The position numbers and the translations under genes are program-made. Below are positions 45,668 through 54,840 of a stretch of DNA of 64,000 nucleotides, piece after piece. Position 1 is the first letter of the stretch; every line of letters starts with the position of its first letter. Under the pieces are notes generated by a model that worked only from the letters and a program-made list of their open reading frames with translations, had not been told where the DNA came from and ran no database searches. The DNA is taken from contig NZ_AUBV01000004.1 of assembly GCF_000429425.1 (NCBI RefSeq), positions 310,001-374,000 on the forward strand, written 5' to 3'. Origin of the DNA: Algoriphagus mannitolivorans DSM 15301. GTDB taxonomy: Bacteria > Bacteroidota > Bacteroidia > Cytophagales > Cyclobacteriaceae.

Positions 45668-45723
45668 AATGGTTAATTTCGGTTCAATTTTGGTGAATAA
45701 AGGTGATTTTTCCAGCTAAAGAT

Positions 45724-46632
45724 ATGTCAAAAAAGAAAAAAGTTTCATTGGTTTTGAGCAGTGGTGGAGCGAGGGGATTAGCGCATGTAGGAGTGATCGA
45801 GGAGTTGGAAAGTAGAGGATACCAAATTCAGGAAATTGCCGGCTGTTCGGCTGGGGCCTTGGTCGGAGGAATGTACGCCAGTGGAAAAATGCAGGAGTTT
45901 AAGGACTGGATTTGCAACCTGGACCGGATAGACGTATTCTCCTTGATGGACTTTACCTTTTCAAGCCGGGGATTTATCAAAGGGGAAAAAGTTTACAAGG
46001 CCCTGAAAAATGTAGTCCCTGACTGTGATATTGAGGAATTGTCCATTCCTTTTTCCTGCAATGCGGTGGATTACAAAACCGGCAAAGAATACATTTTCAA
46101 AAAAGGTAAACTCTATTCAGCCATTCGGGCTTCAGGAAGTATTCCTTCCGTCTTTCAGCCCGCAAGATACCTAGAGCGGGAGTTTATCGATGGAGGAGTA
46201 GTCAATCCAGTTCCAATTTCACTCTTGGAAAATCACGGAGACACGCTCTTGATCGTGGTGGACGTCAATGCCCCTGAGGATCACTTTATGCCCCCTCCCA
46301 AAAACGACCAAGAAGGCAATAAATACATCCGGGTACCGGGTTGGCTCAAGGATTTCAGAAGCAAAATGAGTCAGTTTTTTCCAGAGGAAAAGGAAGAAAA
46401 GACCAAATCCTATTCTTCTATTGATCTGATTACAAGATCCTTTGATTTGCTTCAATTTCGCTTTTGTGAATTGCTGGAAGAAAAATACCCTGTGGACATC
46501 AGCATAAAAATCTCCCGAAAACAGGCCAGTACCCTAGAATTTCACCGGTCTGCGGAAATGATTGAAATTGGCAGACAAAAAGCGATTGAAGCCCTCAACC
46601 GATTTGAAAATGGAAATTCAGGAACTGAATAG
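45724..46632 (+). CDS. Patatin-like phospholipase
   Basis: 302 residues from ATG 45724; an in-frame GTG at 45703 would add seven. The glycine-rich oxyanion loop SSGGARGLAHVGVIEEL, the nucleophile GCSAGALVGG and the catalytic Asp motif FIDGGVVNP form the Ser-Asp dyad of patatins. No signal peptide is seen, so it is probably cytoplasmic or peripheral at the membrane and acts on lipid acyl esters. The next gene starts within its last 23 bases. Confidence 0.9.
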   Translation: MSKKKKVSLVLSSGGARGLAHVGVIEELESRGYQIQEIAGCSAGALVGGMYASGKMQEFKDWICNLDRIDVFSLMDFTFSSRGFIKGEKVYKALKNVVPDCDIEELSIPFSCNAVDYKTGKEYIFKKGKLYSAIRASGSIPSVFQPARYLEREFIDGGVVNPVPISLLENHGDTLLIVVDVNAPEDHFMPPPKNDQEGNKYIRVPGWLKDFRSKMSQFFPEEKEEKTKSYSSIDLITRSFDLLQFRFCELLEEKYPVDISIKISRKQASTLEFHRSAEMIEIGRQKAIEALNRFENGNSGTE

Positions 46633-47254
46633 GCTATTAGGAAATGTGGATATCTACCTTTTGGACCAGATACTCAAAGGCAGATTTTCCAAGGAAATGA
46701 AAATCTTGGATGCTGGATGTGGGGAAGGGAGAAACGCTGCCTATTTCATTCAAAAGGGATATCAGATTTTTGGTATAGACCCGAATGAAATTGCCATTCA
46801 ATACTGCAGGTATTTGGCCAAAAGCCTTAATTCAGGATTTGACGTACATCGCTTTCAGGAAGGTAAGCTTGAGGAAATTCCTTTCCATTCAGAGGCATTT
46901 GATGCCTTGATCTGCTCTGCCGTGCTTCATTTTGCCGAAAATGTGGATAACTTTTGGCAAATGGTCCAAGAAATCCATCGGGTTCTCAAACCCGGTGGTG
47001 TTTTTTGGTTTAGGATGTGCACGGCTTTCGGAGGAATCAATTCTCAGATGGAAACTCTCGGAAATGGAAGATTCCACCTTCCTGATGGTTCGGAGAGATT
47101 TGTCTTTCTTCCAGAGTATGCGAATAAATTGGAAGAAATTGGCTTTAGGTTTTTGGAAAGCCCCAAAACTGTCTTGGTTTTGAATCAAAGGGAAATGGGA
47201 GTATTCCTGATGGAAAAACACCCAAAAGAAAATTTATCCACAGAAAAAGCATAA
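46610..47254 (+). CDS. SAM-dependent methyltransferase
   Basis: About 214 residues from ATG 46610; a TTG 16 codons upstream would extend the overlap with the patatin gene and is not favoured. The class I motif is ILDAGCGEGRNAAYF, followed by post-I FGIDPNE, motif II FDALICSAVLHF and motif III LKPGGVFWFRM. The substrate is unknown. Overlapping start with the patatin gene and one base before the TRIC gene, it belongs to a three-gene unit. Confidence 0.87.
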   Translation: MEIQELNRLLGNVDIYLLDQILKGRFSKEMKILDAGCGEGRNAAYFIQKGYQIFGIDPNEIAIQYCRYLAKSLNSGFDVHRFQEGKLEEIPFHSEAFDALICSAVLHFAENVDNFWQMVQEIHRVLKPGGVFWFRMCTAFGGINSQMETLGNGRFHLPDGSERFVFLPEYANKLEEIGFRFLESPKTVLVLNQREMGVFLMEKHPKENLSTEKA

Positions 47255-47255
47255 G

Positions 47256-47858
47256 ATGGAGTTACAGTATGCCTTAGAATTAATCGGAACCTTTGTCTTC
47301 GCAATCTCGGGAGCTTTGGCGGTTCGGGAAAAAGAACACGATCTGTTTGGTGCTGGGTTTACTGGATTCATTACGGCCATTGGGGGAGGAACTCTCCGGG
47401 ATATTCTACTGGATAGCTATCCCTTGGTGTGGATTGGGGACATCCATTTTCTTTATGCGATTCTTTTGGGGATTCTTGCGGCATTCCTTTTTCCTCATTT
47501 ACTGAGCCGCCTTCGAAAGACTTTCTTTTTGTTTGATACCCTTGGTATTGGTTTTTTCACCGTATTGGGAGTGGAAAAAGCCCTAAATCTGGGAGTGAGG
47601 GTCGAAATAGCGGCAATTATGGGAATGTTCTCCGCAGTGATGGGAGGAGTAATCCGTGATACTCTGACCAATGAGATCCCGATTCTTTTCCGGAAGGAAA
47701 TCTATGCTTCTGCCTGCTTGGTGGGTGCGGTTGCCTATTTGGTGCTGGATTATTTGGGCCTCGAACGAAATTACAATCTGCTACTTTCGATGAGCATTAT
47801 TATTTCGATCCGCCTAATCGCTATGAAATACAAGCTCAGTTTGCCAAGACTGGATTGA
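47256..47858 (+). CDS. TRIC-type cation channel (UPF0126)
   Basis: 200 residues, seven predicted helices in two triplets. The duplicated motif with Gly-rich hairpins is seen as GAGFTGFITAIGGGTLRDIL and MGMFSAVMGGVIRDTLTNEI, typical of trimeric intracellular cation channel homologues (YicG). It probably passes monovalent cations through the inner membrane. It is the last gene of the patatin-methyltransferase unit, starting right after the preceding stop. Confidence 0.9.
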   Translation: MELQYALELIGTFVFAISGALAVREKEHDLFGAGFTGFITAIGGGTLRDILLDSYPLVWIGDIHFLYAILLGILAAFLFPHLLSRLRKTFFLFDTLGIGFFTVLGVEKALNLGVRVEIAAIMGMFSAVMGGVIRDTLTNEIPILFRKEIYASACLVGAVAYLVLDYLGLERNYNLLLSMSIIISIRLIAMKYKLSLPRLD

Positions 47859-48007
47859 GCTGATTTTGGCTTGTTATTTTTATGATTGCATGATTTTTAA
47901 TACTTTAACCTAATTAATAAAGTGATCTTTTTTTGGGTTTTCCGTGATTTTATGATGACATTCGGTTTTAACAATCCCCTTAATCTTAATTTTTCCCTCT
48001 TCAATAA

Positions 48008-48901
48008 ATGAGTCATAAAAAAGATCCAGTCAATTGGAAAGCAGTATTTAATCCAATTTCACTGTTCTCAATAATGGTTGGAGTTTTGTGTGCTTCCATT
48101 GCTTTGGAAGCGTTTATGCTTCCCAATAAGTTTTTGGATGGAGGGGTCACAGGTATTGCCATTATTGTCAATCTGAAGTATGACGTGGATCTTAATTTGC
48201 TTCTGGTATTGATCAATTTTCCGTTTTTGGCCATTGCCTGGAAAAAAATCGGCAAGACCTTCACCGTTCAATCTGCTCTGTCCATTTTCCTGTTAACTCT
48301 AGTTCTCCACTTCCTGGAAATCCCGACGGTCACAGAGGACAAGGTGCTGATCGCTGTTTTTGGTGGGGCTTTGATGGGAGTGGGAATAGGCCTTATTATT
48401 CGTGGCGGAGGGCTAATTGATGGTTTTGAGGTAATTACGGCCTACTTTCAACGGAACTCTGCCCTGTCTGCCAGTGAGATTACCATTTTCTTAAATTCAC
48501 TGATCATGCTATTTGCGGCATGGTTTTTCGGGATAGAAGCTGCGATGTATTCTATTTTGACCTATTTCACCGCGATCAAGATGACAGATTACGTGGTAGA
48601 AGGTTTTGAGGAATACACGGCATTGACCATAATTTCCAAAGAGGATGAAAAGGTAAAAGAACTTATTGTGAAAGAATTCGGAAAAGCCATCTCTGTCTAC
48701 AAGGGGGAAAGAGGCTATCTTCCAGAGACTTTCCATATCCATCATCCCTGCGATATAATTATGACCGTGGTGACCCGATTGGAAGTCCATCGGATCAAAT
48801 TAGCAATTCAACTTATAGACCCAAAAGCCTTCTTCTATGTCCAAACAATCAAGGAAGTCAAAGGGGGAATTATCAAACAAATCGGAAGCAAGCACAACTG
48901 A
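48008..48901 (+). CDS. YitT-family membrane protein
   Basis: 297 residues with five N-terminal helices (SIALEAFMLPNKFLDGGVTG and ALMGVGIGLIIRGGGLIDGF) and a C-terminal DUF2179 domain starting near residue 205 (YTALTIISKEDEKVKELIVK, FHIHHPCDIIMTVVTRLEVH). The architecture is standard for YitT proteins, whose transport role is unsettled. It overlaps the HD gene by one base in TGATG, so the two are translationally linked. Confidence 0.92.
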   Translation: MSHKKDPVNWKAVFNPISLFSIMVGVLCASIALEAFMLPNKFLDGGVTGIAIIVNLKYDVDLNLLLVLINFPFLAIAWKKIGKTFTVQSALSIFLLTLVLHFLEIPTVTEDKVLIAVFGGALMGVGIGLIIRGGGLIDGFEVITAYFQRNSALSASEITIFLNSLIMLFAAWFFGIEAAMYSILTYFTAIKMTDYVVEGFEEYTALTIISKEDEKVKELIVKEFGKAISVYKGERGYLPETFHIHHPCDIIMTVVTRLEVHRIKLAIQLIDPKAFFYVQTIKEVKGGIIKQIGSKHN

Positions 48902-49482
48902 TGGATTTTGAAGACATTCGACATACTGTTTATCAGGATATTTTGGGAAAACTCCCCTCTTATCTGACTTATCATAACCTCGATCATACCAAGTATGTCT
49001 TGGATCGGGCTATTTTTCTGGCCATTGAATCAGATGTCAGTGCCAAGGACCTTGAGCTATTGAAGCTAGCAGCCTTGTTCCATGACACGGGCTTTATCGA
49101 TAATCCCAAAGATCATGAAGAAAAAGGCTGTAGAATTGCCGAAGGCTATTTAGCTAATGAGTACTCTCTGGAGGACCGGGAGAAAATTTATGGGATGATC
49201 ATGGCTACTAAGATCCCCCAAAGCCCAAACAACTATTTGGAAAAAATCCTCGCAGATGCCGACTTGGAATACCTAGGTACAGACCATTTTGAGGAAATCG
49301 GCCGCACACTTTACCAAGAACTCAAGCACTTCAACCCTACTTTTTCAGAAAGAGCCTGGGATGAACTACAGCTGGTGTTTTTGGAAAAGCACCATTACCA
49401 CACAGAATATTGTCGCATCCACCGCGAACCCAAAAAGCAGGAAAACCTATTGACGGTAAAGAAAAGATTGGGCTTGGCTTAG
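48901..49482 (+). CDS. HD-domain phosphohydrolase
   Basis: 193 residues. HD-domain ligands are H in TYHNLDHTKYVLDRA, HD in LLKLAALFHDTGFIDNP, and the later ILADADLEYLG. The fold resembles the N-terminal hydrolase part of RelA-type and HDIG proteins, but no synthetase domain is present, and the substrate may be a phosphorylated nucleotide. It is co-translated with YitT. Its stop overlaps the stop region of the convergent DUF4221 gene by four bases. Confidence 0.86.
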   Translation: MDFEDIRHTVYQDILGKLPSYLTYHNLDHTKYVLDRAIFLAIESDVSAKDLELLKLAALFHDTGFIDNPKDHEEKGCRIAEGYLANEYSLEDREKIYGMIMATKIPQSPNNYLEKILADADLEYLGTDHFEEIGRTLYQELKHFNPTFSERAWDELQLVFLEKHHYHTEYCRIHREPKKQENLLTVKKRLGLA

Positions 49483-50615
49483 TTTGAAAATTCGGGCTTC
49501 AACCTGACAAAATAAACTTCATCATCCTGATTGAGGTAAGTATAGATGGTTCCATTGCTTACAAAAGTTTTGGAAGGCACCTTGAATCCCTCAGGCAAGA
49601 GCAATTCACCCAATTGTTCAAAATCTTCCGAAAAGACAGTCAAAACGGATTTTTTCGAAGAACTTTCCTCGGTAGTAAACCTCCAATAAACTTTGTTTTT
49701 TGAGTCATAAAGCAAATTTCGATAGCGAACCTCCTTCTGTTTCTCTTTCAGCAATTCTCTAAACTTTTCCTCAGAATCCACACTTTCCGGGAAATTCAAG
49801 CTTGAACGCTGAGGGGTAAACTGGCTTTGATAAGTTTTAGTGGAAATAGAATCTGTCTTCAGATTCAGGAAATGGACTTTGTTTTCAGCACCCACCGAGA
49901 AAATCAAGGAATCACCTTTGACCAGGAGGTTTGATGGAGAAAAAACAGCATTCATCGGGCGGCCCTCATACAACTGGGTAATCTGATGTTTTTTCCAGGA
50001 ACTTAGCCACTCTATCGGAATGATTTTAGAAGTTTGGGATTCAAAATCAATGCTGATTACCCCTTCTTTTGGATCGTCCATGTTAGGTCCACCATAGAAG
50101 GCAAGCAATTTTTTTCCATCCTGCGAAAAGGCTTGATCCAGCCAGATCCGACGTCCTTCCGGTAGAGATTTAACGATGAATTCGTCTTTATCCATTCTAA
50201 AACTGGAGACTCTTCGGAATTGCTTATCAAAAGCAGAAATCTGATATCCATCACTTAAAATCAGATTACCCTCTTTGGTAAGCAGCACTTTGGACATGTA
50301 GGCACTTCCAACGCCATCAGGCCCCTCCAATTCCATCGGTATAATTTTCTCCAATTTCAACTCTTCCAAACTGATGATTTCAAGCGAAATGGGCTCGTTT
50401 CGGTTAAAATTGTAAAGGTATTTTCCGTCTGCCGATTCCCCGGAAGATGCCAAGTTCCAGCCTACAAACAGCAAGTCTTCTGCTGCATCAATTTTCACGG
50501 TATCCATAGAGACCGAAAAATCAAAAGACCCAGAAGAAGTCTCTGTGGTAGATCCAGAATCGCATCCGGCGATCCCTGCAGAAATCAGAACAAAAGCTAG
50601 AATTAATTTTTTCAT
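49479..50615 (-). CDS. DUF4221-like beta-propeller lipoprotein
   Basis: 378 residues with a lipoprotein signal (ILAFVLISAGIAGCDSG). Repeated beta-blade motifs (GNLILSDGYQISAFDKQFRR, KVHFLNLKTDSISTKTY) suggest a six- or seven-bladed propeller. It resembles the DUF4221 family abundant in Cyclobacteriaceae. The role is unknown. It is a single gene; just upstream is a small open frame of doubtful status. Confidence 0.75.
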   Translation of the reverse strand: MKKLILAFVLISAGIAGCDSGSTTETSSGSFDFSVSMDTVKIDAAEDLLFVGWNLASSGESADGKYLYNFNRNEPISLEIISLEELKLEKIIPMELEGPDGVGSAYMSKVLLTKEGNLILSDGYQISAFDKQFRRVSSFRMDKDEFIVKSLPEGRRIWLDQAFSQDGKKLLAFYGGPNMDDPKEGVISIDFESQTSKIIPIEWLSSWKKHQITQLYEGRPMNAVFSPSNLLVKGDSLIFSVGAENKVHFLNLKTDSISTKTYQSQFTPQRSSLNFPESVDSEEKFRELLKEKQKEVRYRNLLYDSKNKVYWRFTTEESSSKKSVLTVFSEDFEQLGELLLPEGFKVPSKTFVSNGTIYTYLNQDDEVYFVRLKPEFSN

Positions 50616-50626
50616 TTCATTAGGAT

Positions 50627-50746
50627 TTAAAATTTAAAATCGATCACCGCAAAACCCAATTCGTCGTCCACATTGACAAAGGACCAAAGCTTGCCTTCAA
50701 TTGAAAAAATCACTGGGGCAAAAAGAAACAAATACAGCTTTCTCAT
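50627..50746 (-). pseudogene. Small open frame, possible remnant
   Basis: A 39-residue frame (MRKLYLFLFAPVIFSIEG to LGFAVIDFKF) between the ebo operon and the DUF4221 gene. Its last residues resemble the final strand of an outer-membrane beta-barrel. It could be a remnant of a barrel gene or a chance frame. It is open upstream to about 50782 without a better start. Confidence 0.25.
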
Positions 50747-50807
50747 AGAAAATAATTTTTCTACTAAGAAAACGATTGTCAACTAAAAAACAATACTGGA
50801 GATTTAT

Positions 50808-52178
50808 TTAACCTCGTACAGCTTTCAGAATCACGTCAAACACGGAGGTTGGAGCGAGTGTATCTGCAGAATTAAGGCTTTGATCACAGACAAAAATTGG
50901 CTTATCCAGATCTGATTCCGGAATTCTACCATGCGCCCCCTTTACCAAGGTCGCATCCAAGGGAATCACATCCATCAGGTAACGGAACCCTAGCTTTTTC
51001 TTCAGCACCTTAGAACCGATTTTCAGGATCGGAATCTTAATCGCGGGATCGAGAACCAACTCGACCGGATCGTACCCGGGTTTGCGATGGATATCCACGC
51101 AGCGCGCATAGTCAGGCGCTTTGGCATCGTCCAGCCAGAAATAGTAAGTAAACCAGGAATCTTTATCGGCAATTACCACCAAATCCCCTGAACGGGAATG
51201 GTTGATATGGTAGTCATTTTTGCCTTGGGCATCCAGCACTTTTTCCACACCGGGAGTCTTTTCGAGTATTGCTTTGACCTCGGCAAGTTTGGAAGGATCA
51301 TTAACGTGAACATGGGCGACTTGATGATCAGCTACCGCAAAAACAGCCGAGGTGCCGGCGTCTAAGGTTTCCAATCCTAATTCGTCTTTCACTTGAATCC
51401 AGCCTTTTTCCCGAAAAATCCGGTTGAGATGAACCGGCTTGCTCACAGAGGTGATCCCGTATTCCGAAAGCAAAAGCACTTGAACCCCGCGATTTTCAAA
51501 AAAGGTAATCAGATCTTTGGCCAAGCCGTCCACTTCCCGGAGATCTTTGGAGATTTTGGAAAAATCGATGCCGTACTTCTGCAAGTTGTAATCCAGATGC
51601 GGAATGTAGATCAGGTTCAATGTTGGCTGATACCATTCCTCCACCTTTTTGGCCGCCTCGGCAATCCATCTACTGGACTCAATGGTAGTATTTGGTCCCC
51701 AAAAGGTGAAGAGGGGAAACTGTCCCAGCTCTGCCTGTAGGCGATCACGCAACTCCATGGGTTGGGTATGACAATCTGGAAGCTTGCGTCCATCAGCAGG
51801 ATAAAGTGGCCGTGGGGTTACTGCATAATCTGCTGTGGAATACATGTTGTACCACCAAAACAGATTCGCAACCGTAAAGTCCGGATTCTCCTTTTTGAGA
51901 ACATCCCAAACTTTCTCAGCCTGAACCAATTTGTTGGATTGTCTCCAAAATTTGATTTCACACTCGTCCTGAAAATACCAACCGTTGCCCACGATGCCAT
52001 TTTCTGATGGCCATTTTCCGGTCAGGTAAACCGATTGAGCAGAGCAAGTAACTGCCGGTAACACCGGTTCCACGATAGCCTTTTGCTTGGACTCAATCCA
52101 CTTTTTCAAAAATGGGGTATGCTCTCCGATCACTCGTGGAGACAAGGCAACTATATCTAGAACGACAGTTTTTTTCAT
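50808..52178 (-). CDS. eboF: EboF-like alkaline phosphatase/phosphodiesterase
   Basis: 456 residues. The alkaline-phosphatase superfamily pattern is clear: VVLDIVALSPRVIG, the nucleophile region PAVTCSAQSVYLTGKWPSEN with Thr/Ser, LIYIPHLDYNLQKYG, VLLLSEYGITSV and KGAHGRIPE. No signal peptide is seen, so it is cytoplasmic, and its substrate is unknown. It is the last gene of the ebo operon but is separated from eboE by 202 bases that contain repeats, so it may also have its own promoter. Confidence 0.83.
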   Translation of the reverse strand: MKKTVVLDIVALSPRVIGEHTPFLKKWIESKQKAIVEPVLPAVTCSAQSVYLTGKWPSENGIVGNGWYFQDECEIKFWRQSNKLVQAEKVWDVLKKENPDFTVANLFWWYNMYSTADYAVTPRPLYPADGRKLPDCHTQPMELRDRLQAELGQFPLFTFWGPNTTIESSRWIAEAAKKVEEWYQPTLNLIYIPHLDYNLQKYGIDFSKISKDLREVDGLAKDLITFFENRGVQVLLLSEYGITSVSKPVHLNRIFREKGWIQVKDELGLETLDAGTSAVFAVADHQVAHVHVNDPSKLAEVKAILEKTPGVEKVLDAQGKNDYHINHSRSGDLVVIADKDSWFTYYFWLDDAKAPDYARCVDIHRKPGYDPVELVLDPAIKIPILKIGSKVLKKKLGFRYLMDVIPLDATLVKGAHGRIPESDLDKPIFVCDQSLNSADTLAPTSVFDVILKAVRG

Positions 52179-52222
52179 AATTTTTAAATCATTTGGTCAT
52201 CCCAAATTCAGTAATTCTCATA

Positions 52223-52379
52223 ATTACGATTTTTGATTTACGATCTCCGACCTGAAAACGAACTTCAGCACTTACCTTCAAAAAGGTTTGGCTTCGACAA
52301 AAAGTTTAAAACCCTTCTGCCCCTCGTAAATCGTAAATCTGAATTCGTAAATTCATTGGTCACCGAGCTTGTCGAGGTG
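52223..52379. repeat. Heptamer inverted repeats and REP-like hairpin between eboE and eboF
   Basis: The left side has ATTACGA (52223) and TTTACGA (52237); the right side has TCGTAAA at 52324, 52331 and 52345, all in a seven-base register. The two sides are inverted relative to each other and enclose about 80 bp. A REP-like CACCGAGCTTGTCGAGGTG follows at 52361-52379. No coding potential or insertion-sequence end was identified inside. Confidence 0.6.
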
Positions 52380-52380
52380 C

Positions 52381-53598
52381 CTACTCTCGCTTTATCTCCT
52401 CCATCACCCAACTCAATTCCCTGGCAATCGATTCGCCCAAGGTCAAATGAGTGTCTGCGGGAAGAACTTCCCAAGTATAGGTTTCCACTTCCAAATGCCG
52501 GGTCAGATTTGGATGGGATAAAATTTCCTTGAGCACAATTGAAATTTCCTCCTGGGTAGATTGAAATGTCCCATAATTCTCCAAAAACACAGGAACGTGA
52601 AAATGAATTCTCCATTCTTTTTCAGCAGTATTAGGAAGATGTTCCAGTGCTTGAGGTAGATCTGAATAGGAGGTATAGCCCCCCGACTCATTCCTTGCAA
52701 CTACCTGATGAAGATAGGTTGACTCTGCAAACTCTTGTAAACGCTTCCCTAAGCTGAAGCGTCCATTCGGAGTAGCAGGAAGCAATGCCTTCAATGCAGC
52801 AGAAATTTGAATTTTCCCGATTTTGATACCCGCCTTGGCCAGTTTGGCGAATGTATCCGCAGGAGTTTCATAAACAATGGCAAAATGACAAACATCATAA
52901 CAAGCTTGAAGATGAGTTTTGATCAATGCCTCGGATTCATCTGCTGAAATCTTCAACTTTTCAGAAAGGATTTGACGCCCTTTTGGAAGCAGCCATTGGT
53001 CAAAAAGCCAAACCAGCTCATCGGAGTTTTCCAAGATCCCATCCGGCTCCGGCTCAATGTCCAAGTGAAGTAACTTGCCGGTTTCCTGATGGATTTTGGC
53101 CAATTCCTCCACCACCTCCAATAGATGATGAGTAGCTTTTTCCATGGCCTCTGTTTTCTTTATTTCAGTAGAAAACCAATGCCGATAGGATATCGGAGAG
53201 GTAGAAATTCCACCCTCCATACCTTCTGGAAGCAATTGGGCGAGTATCCGAAAGCACCGAATGGTATAATCTCTGCGCTCAGCCGTCGTCCAATCCGGAG
53301 CATGGACCTTCTCTTTTACCTTAGTTCGGTGAAACCCCCCATACGGAAAGCAATTGAGCGTAAAAACATAGGCATTGGCTTTTTTGAGCCAATCCTGAAA
53401 TTCCTTCAGCTTTTCCGGTTTTTCCAAAATAAGAGAGGCCTCGTGAGAAAGTCGCAAACCTATCCCAAAGGGACCTTTGTGCTTGAGCCTGTTTTTGACT
53501 TCGGGAATGTAGATTTTGAGATTTTCAAAAGTCGCATTCCAGCTTTCACCTGGATGGATATTGCTGCAATAACTCAGGTGGAAATCGTGGATATTCAT
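52381..53598 (-). CDS. eboE: EboE metabolite-traffic protein (TIM-barrel)
   Basis: 405 residues from ATG 53598. The N-terminus HLSYCSNIHPGESWNATFEN is the EboE signature. A TIM barrel related to sugar-phosphate isomerases follows: TLNCFPYGGFH, LLHLDIEPEPDGILE with acidic metal ligands, VCHFAIVYETPADTFAKL and IGKIQISAALKALLP. The enzymatic activity is undefined. It follows eboD with a 12-base gap and belongs to the conserved ebo gene order. Confidence 0.87.
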   Translation of the reverse strand: MNIHDFHLSYCSNIHPGESWNATFENLKIYIPEVKNRLKHKGPFGIGLRLSHEASLILEKPEKLKEFQDWLKKANAYVFTLNCFPYGGFHRTKVKEKVHAPDWTTAERRDYTIRCFRILAQLLPEGMEGGISTSPISYRHWFSTEIKKTEAMEKATHHLLEVVEELAKIHQETGKLLHLDIEPEPDGILENSDELVWLFDQWLLPKGRQILSEKLKISADESEALIKTHLQACYDVCHFAIVYETPADTFAKLAKAGIKIGKIQISAALKALLPATPNGRFSLGKRLQEFAESTYLHQVVARNESGGYTSYSDLPQALEHLPNTAEKEWRIHFHVPVFLENYGTFQSTQEEISIVLKEILSHPNLTRHLEVETYTWEVLPADTHLTLGESIARELSWVMEEIKRE

Positions 53599-53609
53599 AG
53601 GCAAAAAAT

Positions 53610-54764
53610 TCAGGTGGAGATCAATTCAGACTTGGTCTCCAAAGTACGAAGTAATTCTACAGATTTATGAATGAGTTGGTGATCCATTTCATGGACTTCA
53701 ATGCCTTTCCCCAGTTTTTCCAAAAGCATTATCGTCAACTGACCCCCTAAATGCTCCTGAAATTCTTTTAGCCCCTGAACAAGATTCTCTCCTTGAAGCT
53801 CAGGTACAAACAAATCAAAACCCAAAGTCCGCATCAAAACCAAGATCCTATTGAGGTCTTCACTTGAAATCCTTCCTTGCAAATACGAATAGGCTGAATC
53901 CAAGGCAATCCCAATAGCCACGGCCTCTCCATGTCGAATGCGAAAATCACTGAGCTTTTCCAACTTATGTGCCGCCCAATGACCAAAATCCAAAGGCCGA
54001 CTTGAGCCAAACTCAAAGGGATCTTTCCCTGCAATGTGGTCCATGTGCATTTTGGCAGAGCGAATGATATGCTCCTGCATCGGTTTCATTTCTCTTTTGG
54101 CCAAGGCTTCTGCCTTTTCCTCCAACCATTCGAAGAAGCTTAGGTCTTTAATCAAGGCTACTTTGATCGCCTCCGAAAGCCCCGCTCTCCAGTCCCTGTC
54201 TTCCAGAGTAGTCAAAAAATTGAAGTCATTCAGAACAGCGGTAGGGGGTGTGAAAGTCCCTAGATAATTCTTTTTCCCAAAGGCATTGATGCTGTTCTTG
54301 ACTCCGACAGCTGAATCATTTTGGGACAAAACAGTGGTAGGGATACGGACTAGTCGAATCCCGCGATGGGAAATCGCTGCTGCAAATCCCACCATATCCA
54401 AGACAGCGCCTCCTCCGATCACAGCAATGTAAGAATGCCGGTCTATGCCATAAAGGTGAGTGGCCTCCACGATCTTTTGATAGCTGGACTCCTCATTTTT
54501 ACAGGCTTCTCCTCCTGGTACCACCATCGGCTCTGCAGCCATAGAAAACACCTCGGAATGGACAGAAGCATAATTTTTTATGCCCTGAATCAGATTCGGA
54601 TGAAAGTCTGAAACTCCACTATCCAGGACAAATAAAACTTTGGGCACTCGCTGACCTCGCAATACATTGGCCAGAATACGGTTTTGGGGATCAAATAGAT
54701 TCTCTGTAAACGCGACGGGATAGCGAAATGGAACCGAAAAGGATTGTTCGAGAATCGTATTCAT
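53610..54764 (-). CDS. eboD: EboD, 3-dehydroquinate-synthase-like sugar-phosphate cyclase
   Basis: 384 residues from ATG 54764; a GTG at 54800 would add 12. The NAD motif GGGAVLDMVGFAAA is near residue 120 and zinc ligands are present in AGLSEAIKVALI, RIRHGEAVAIGIA and FGHWAAHKLE. The fold is that of dehydroquinate synthases, but the ebo context and the extra N-terminal length distinguish it from housekeeping AroB. The substrate is unknown. It lies between eboC and eboE on the same strand. Confidence 0.88.
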   Translation of the reverse strand: MNTILEQSFSVPFRYPVAFTENLFDPQNRILANVLRGQRVPKVLFVLDSGVSDFHPNLIQGIKNYASVHSEVFSMAAEPMVVPGGEACKNEESSYQKIVEATHLYGIDRHSYIAVIGGGAVLDMVGFAAAISHRGIRLVRIPTTVLSQNDSAVGVKNSINAFGKKNYLGTFTPPTAVLNDFNFLTTLEDRDWRAGLSEAIKVALIKDLSFFEWLEEKAEALAKREMKPMQEHIIRSAKMHMDHIAGKDPFEFGSSRPLDFGHWAAHKLEKLSDFRIRHGEAVAIGIALDSAYSYLQGRISSEDLNRILVLMRTLGFDLFVPELQGENLVQGLKEFQEHLGGQLTIMLLEKLGKGIEVHEMDHQLIHKSVELLRTLETKSELIST

Positions 54765-54840
54765 AGGATTAGGCAATAGGTTATTCGGGCTTTTTCCCAC
54801 CCTAAAGACAATTATGCGGGAAAATTGGTTTAAATCTAGC

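Larger units (their letters stand above)
39110..47242. repeat. Dense cluster of DnaA-box nonamers (TTATCCACA)
   Basis: Thirteen perfect TTATCCACA or TGTGGATAA sites start at 39110, 39201, 39673, 40233, 40874, 42850, 42897, 43580, 43805, 44136, 44384, 46942 and 47234. Nine more in the window start at 35812, 56096, 59907, 61313, 61379, 62757, 63061, 63600 and 63816. None was found before 35812. Orientation is mixed, 12 plus and 10 minus. Each lies inside a gene and they fall in several codon phases, so they are not a protein motif. The extended form is ACTTATCCACAT. The nonamer is the classical DnaA box; function here is inference. Confidence 0.85.

Noticed and set aside
39110..47242. A replication origin itself
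   Set aside because: The nonamers are spread over kilobases inside genes, with no AT-rich unwinding element, no dnaA, dnaN or parAB gene and no compact cluster. They may reflect proximity to an origin but are not shown to be one.
53610..54764. Housekeeping aroB
   Set aside because: Gene order with the other five ebo genes and the extra N-terminal length favour EboD.
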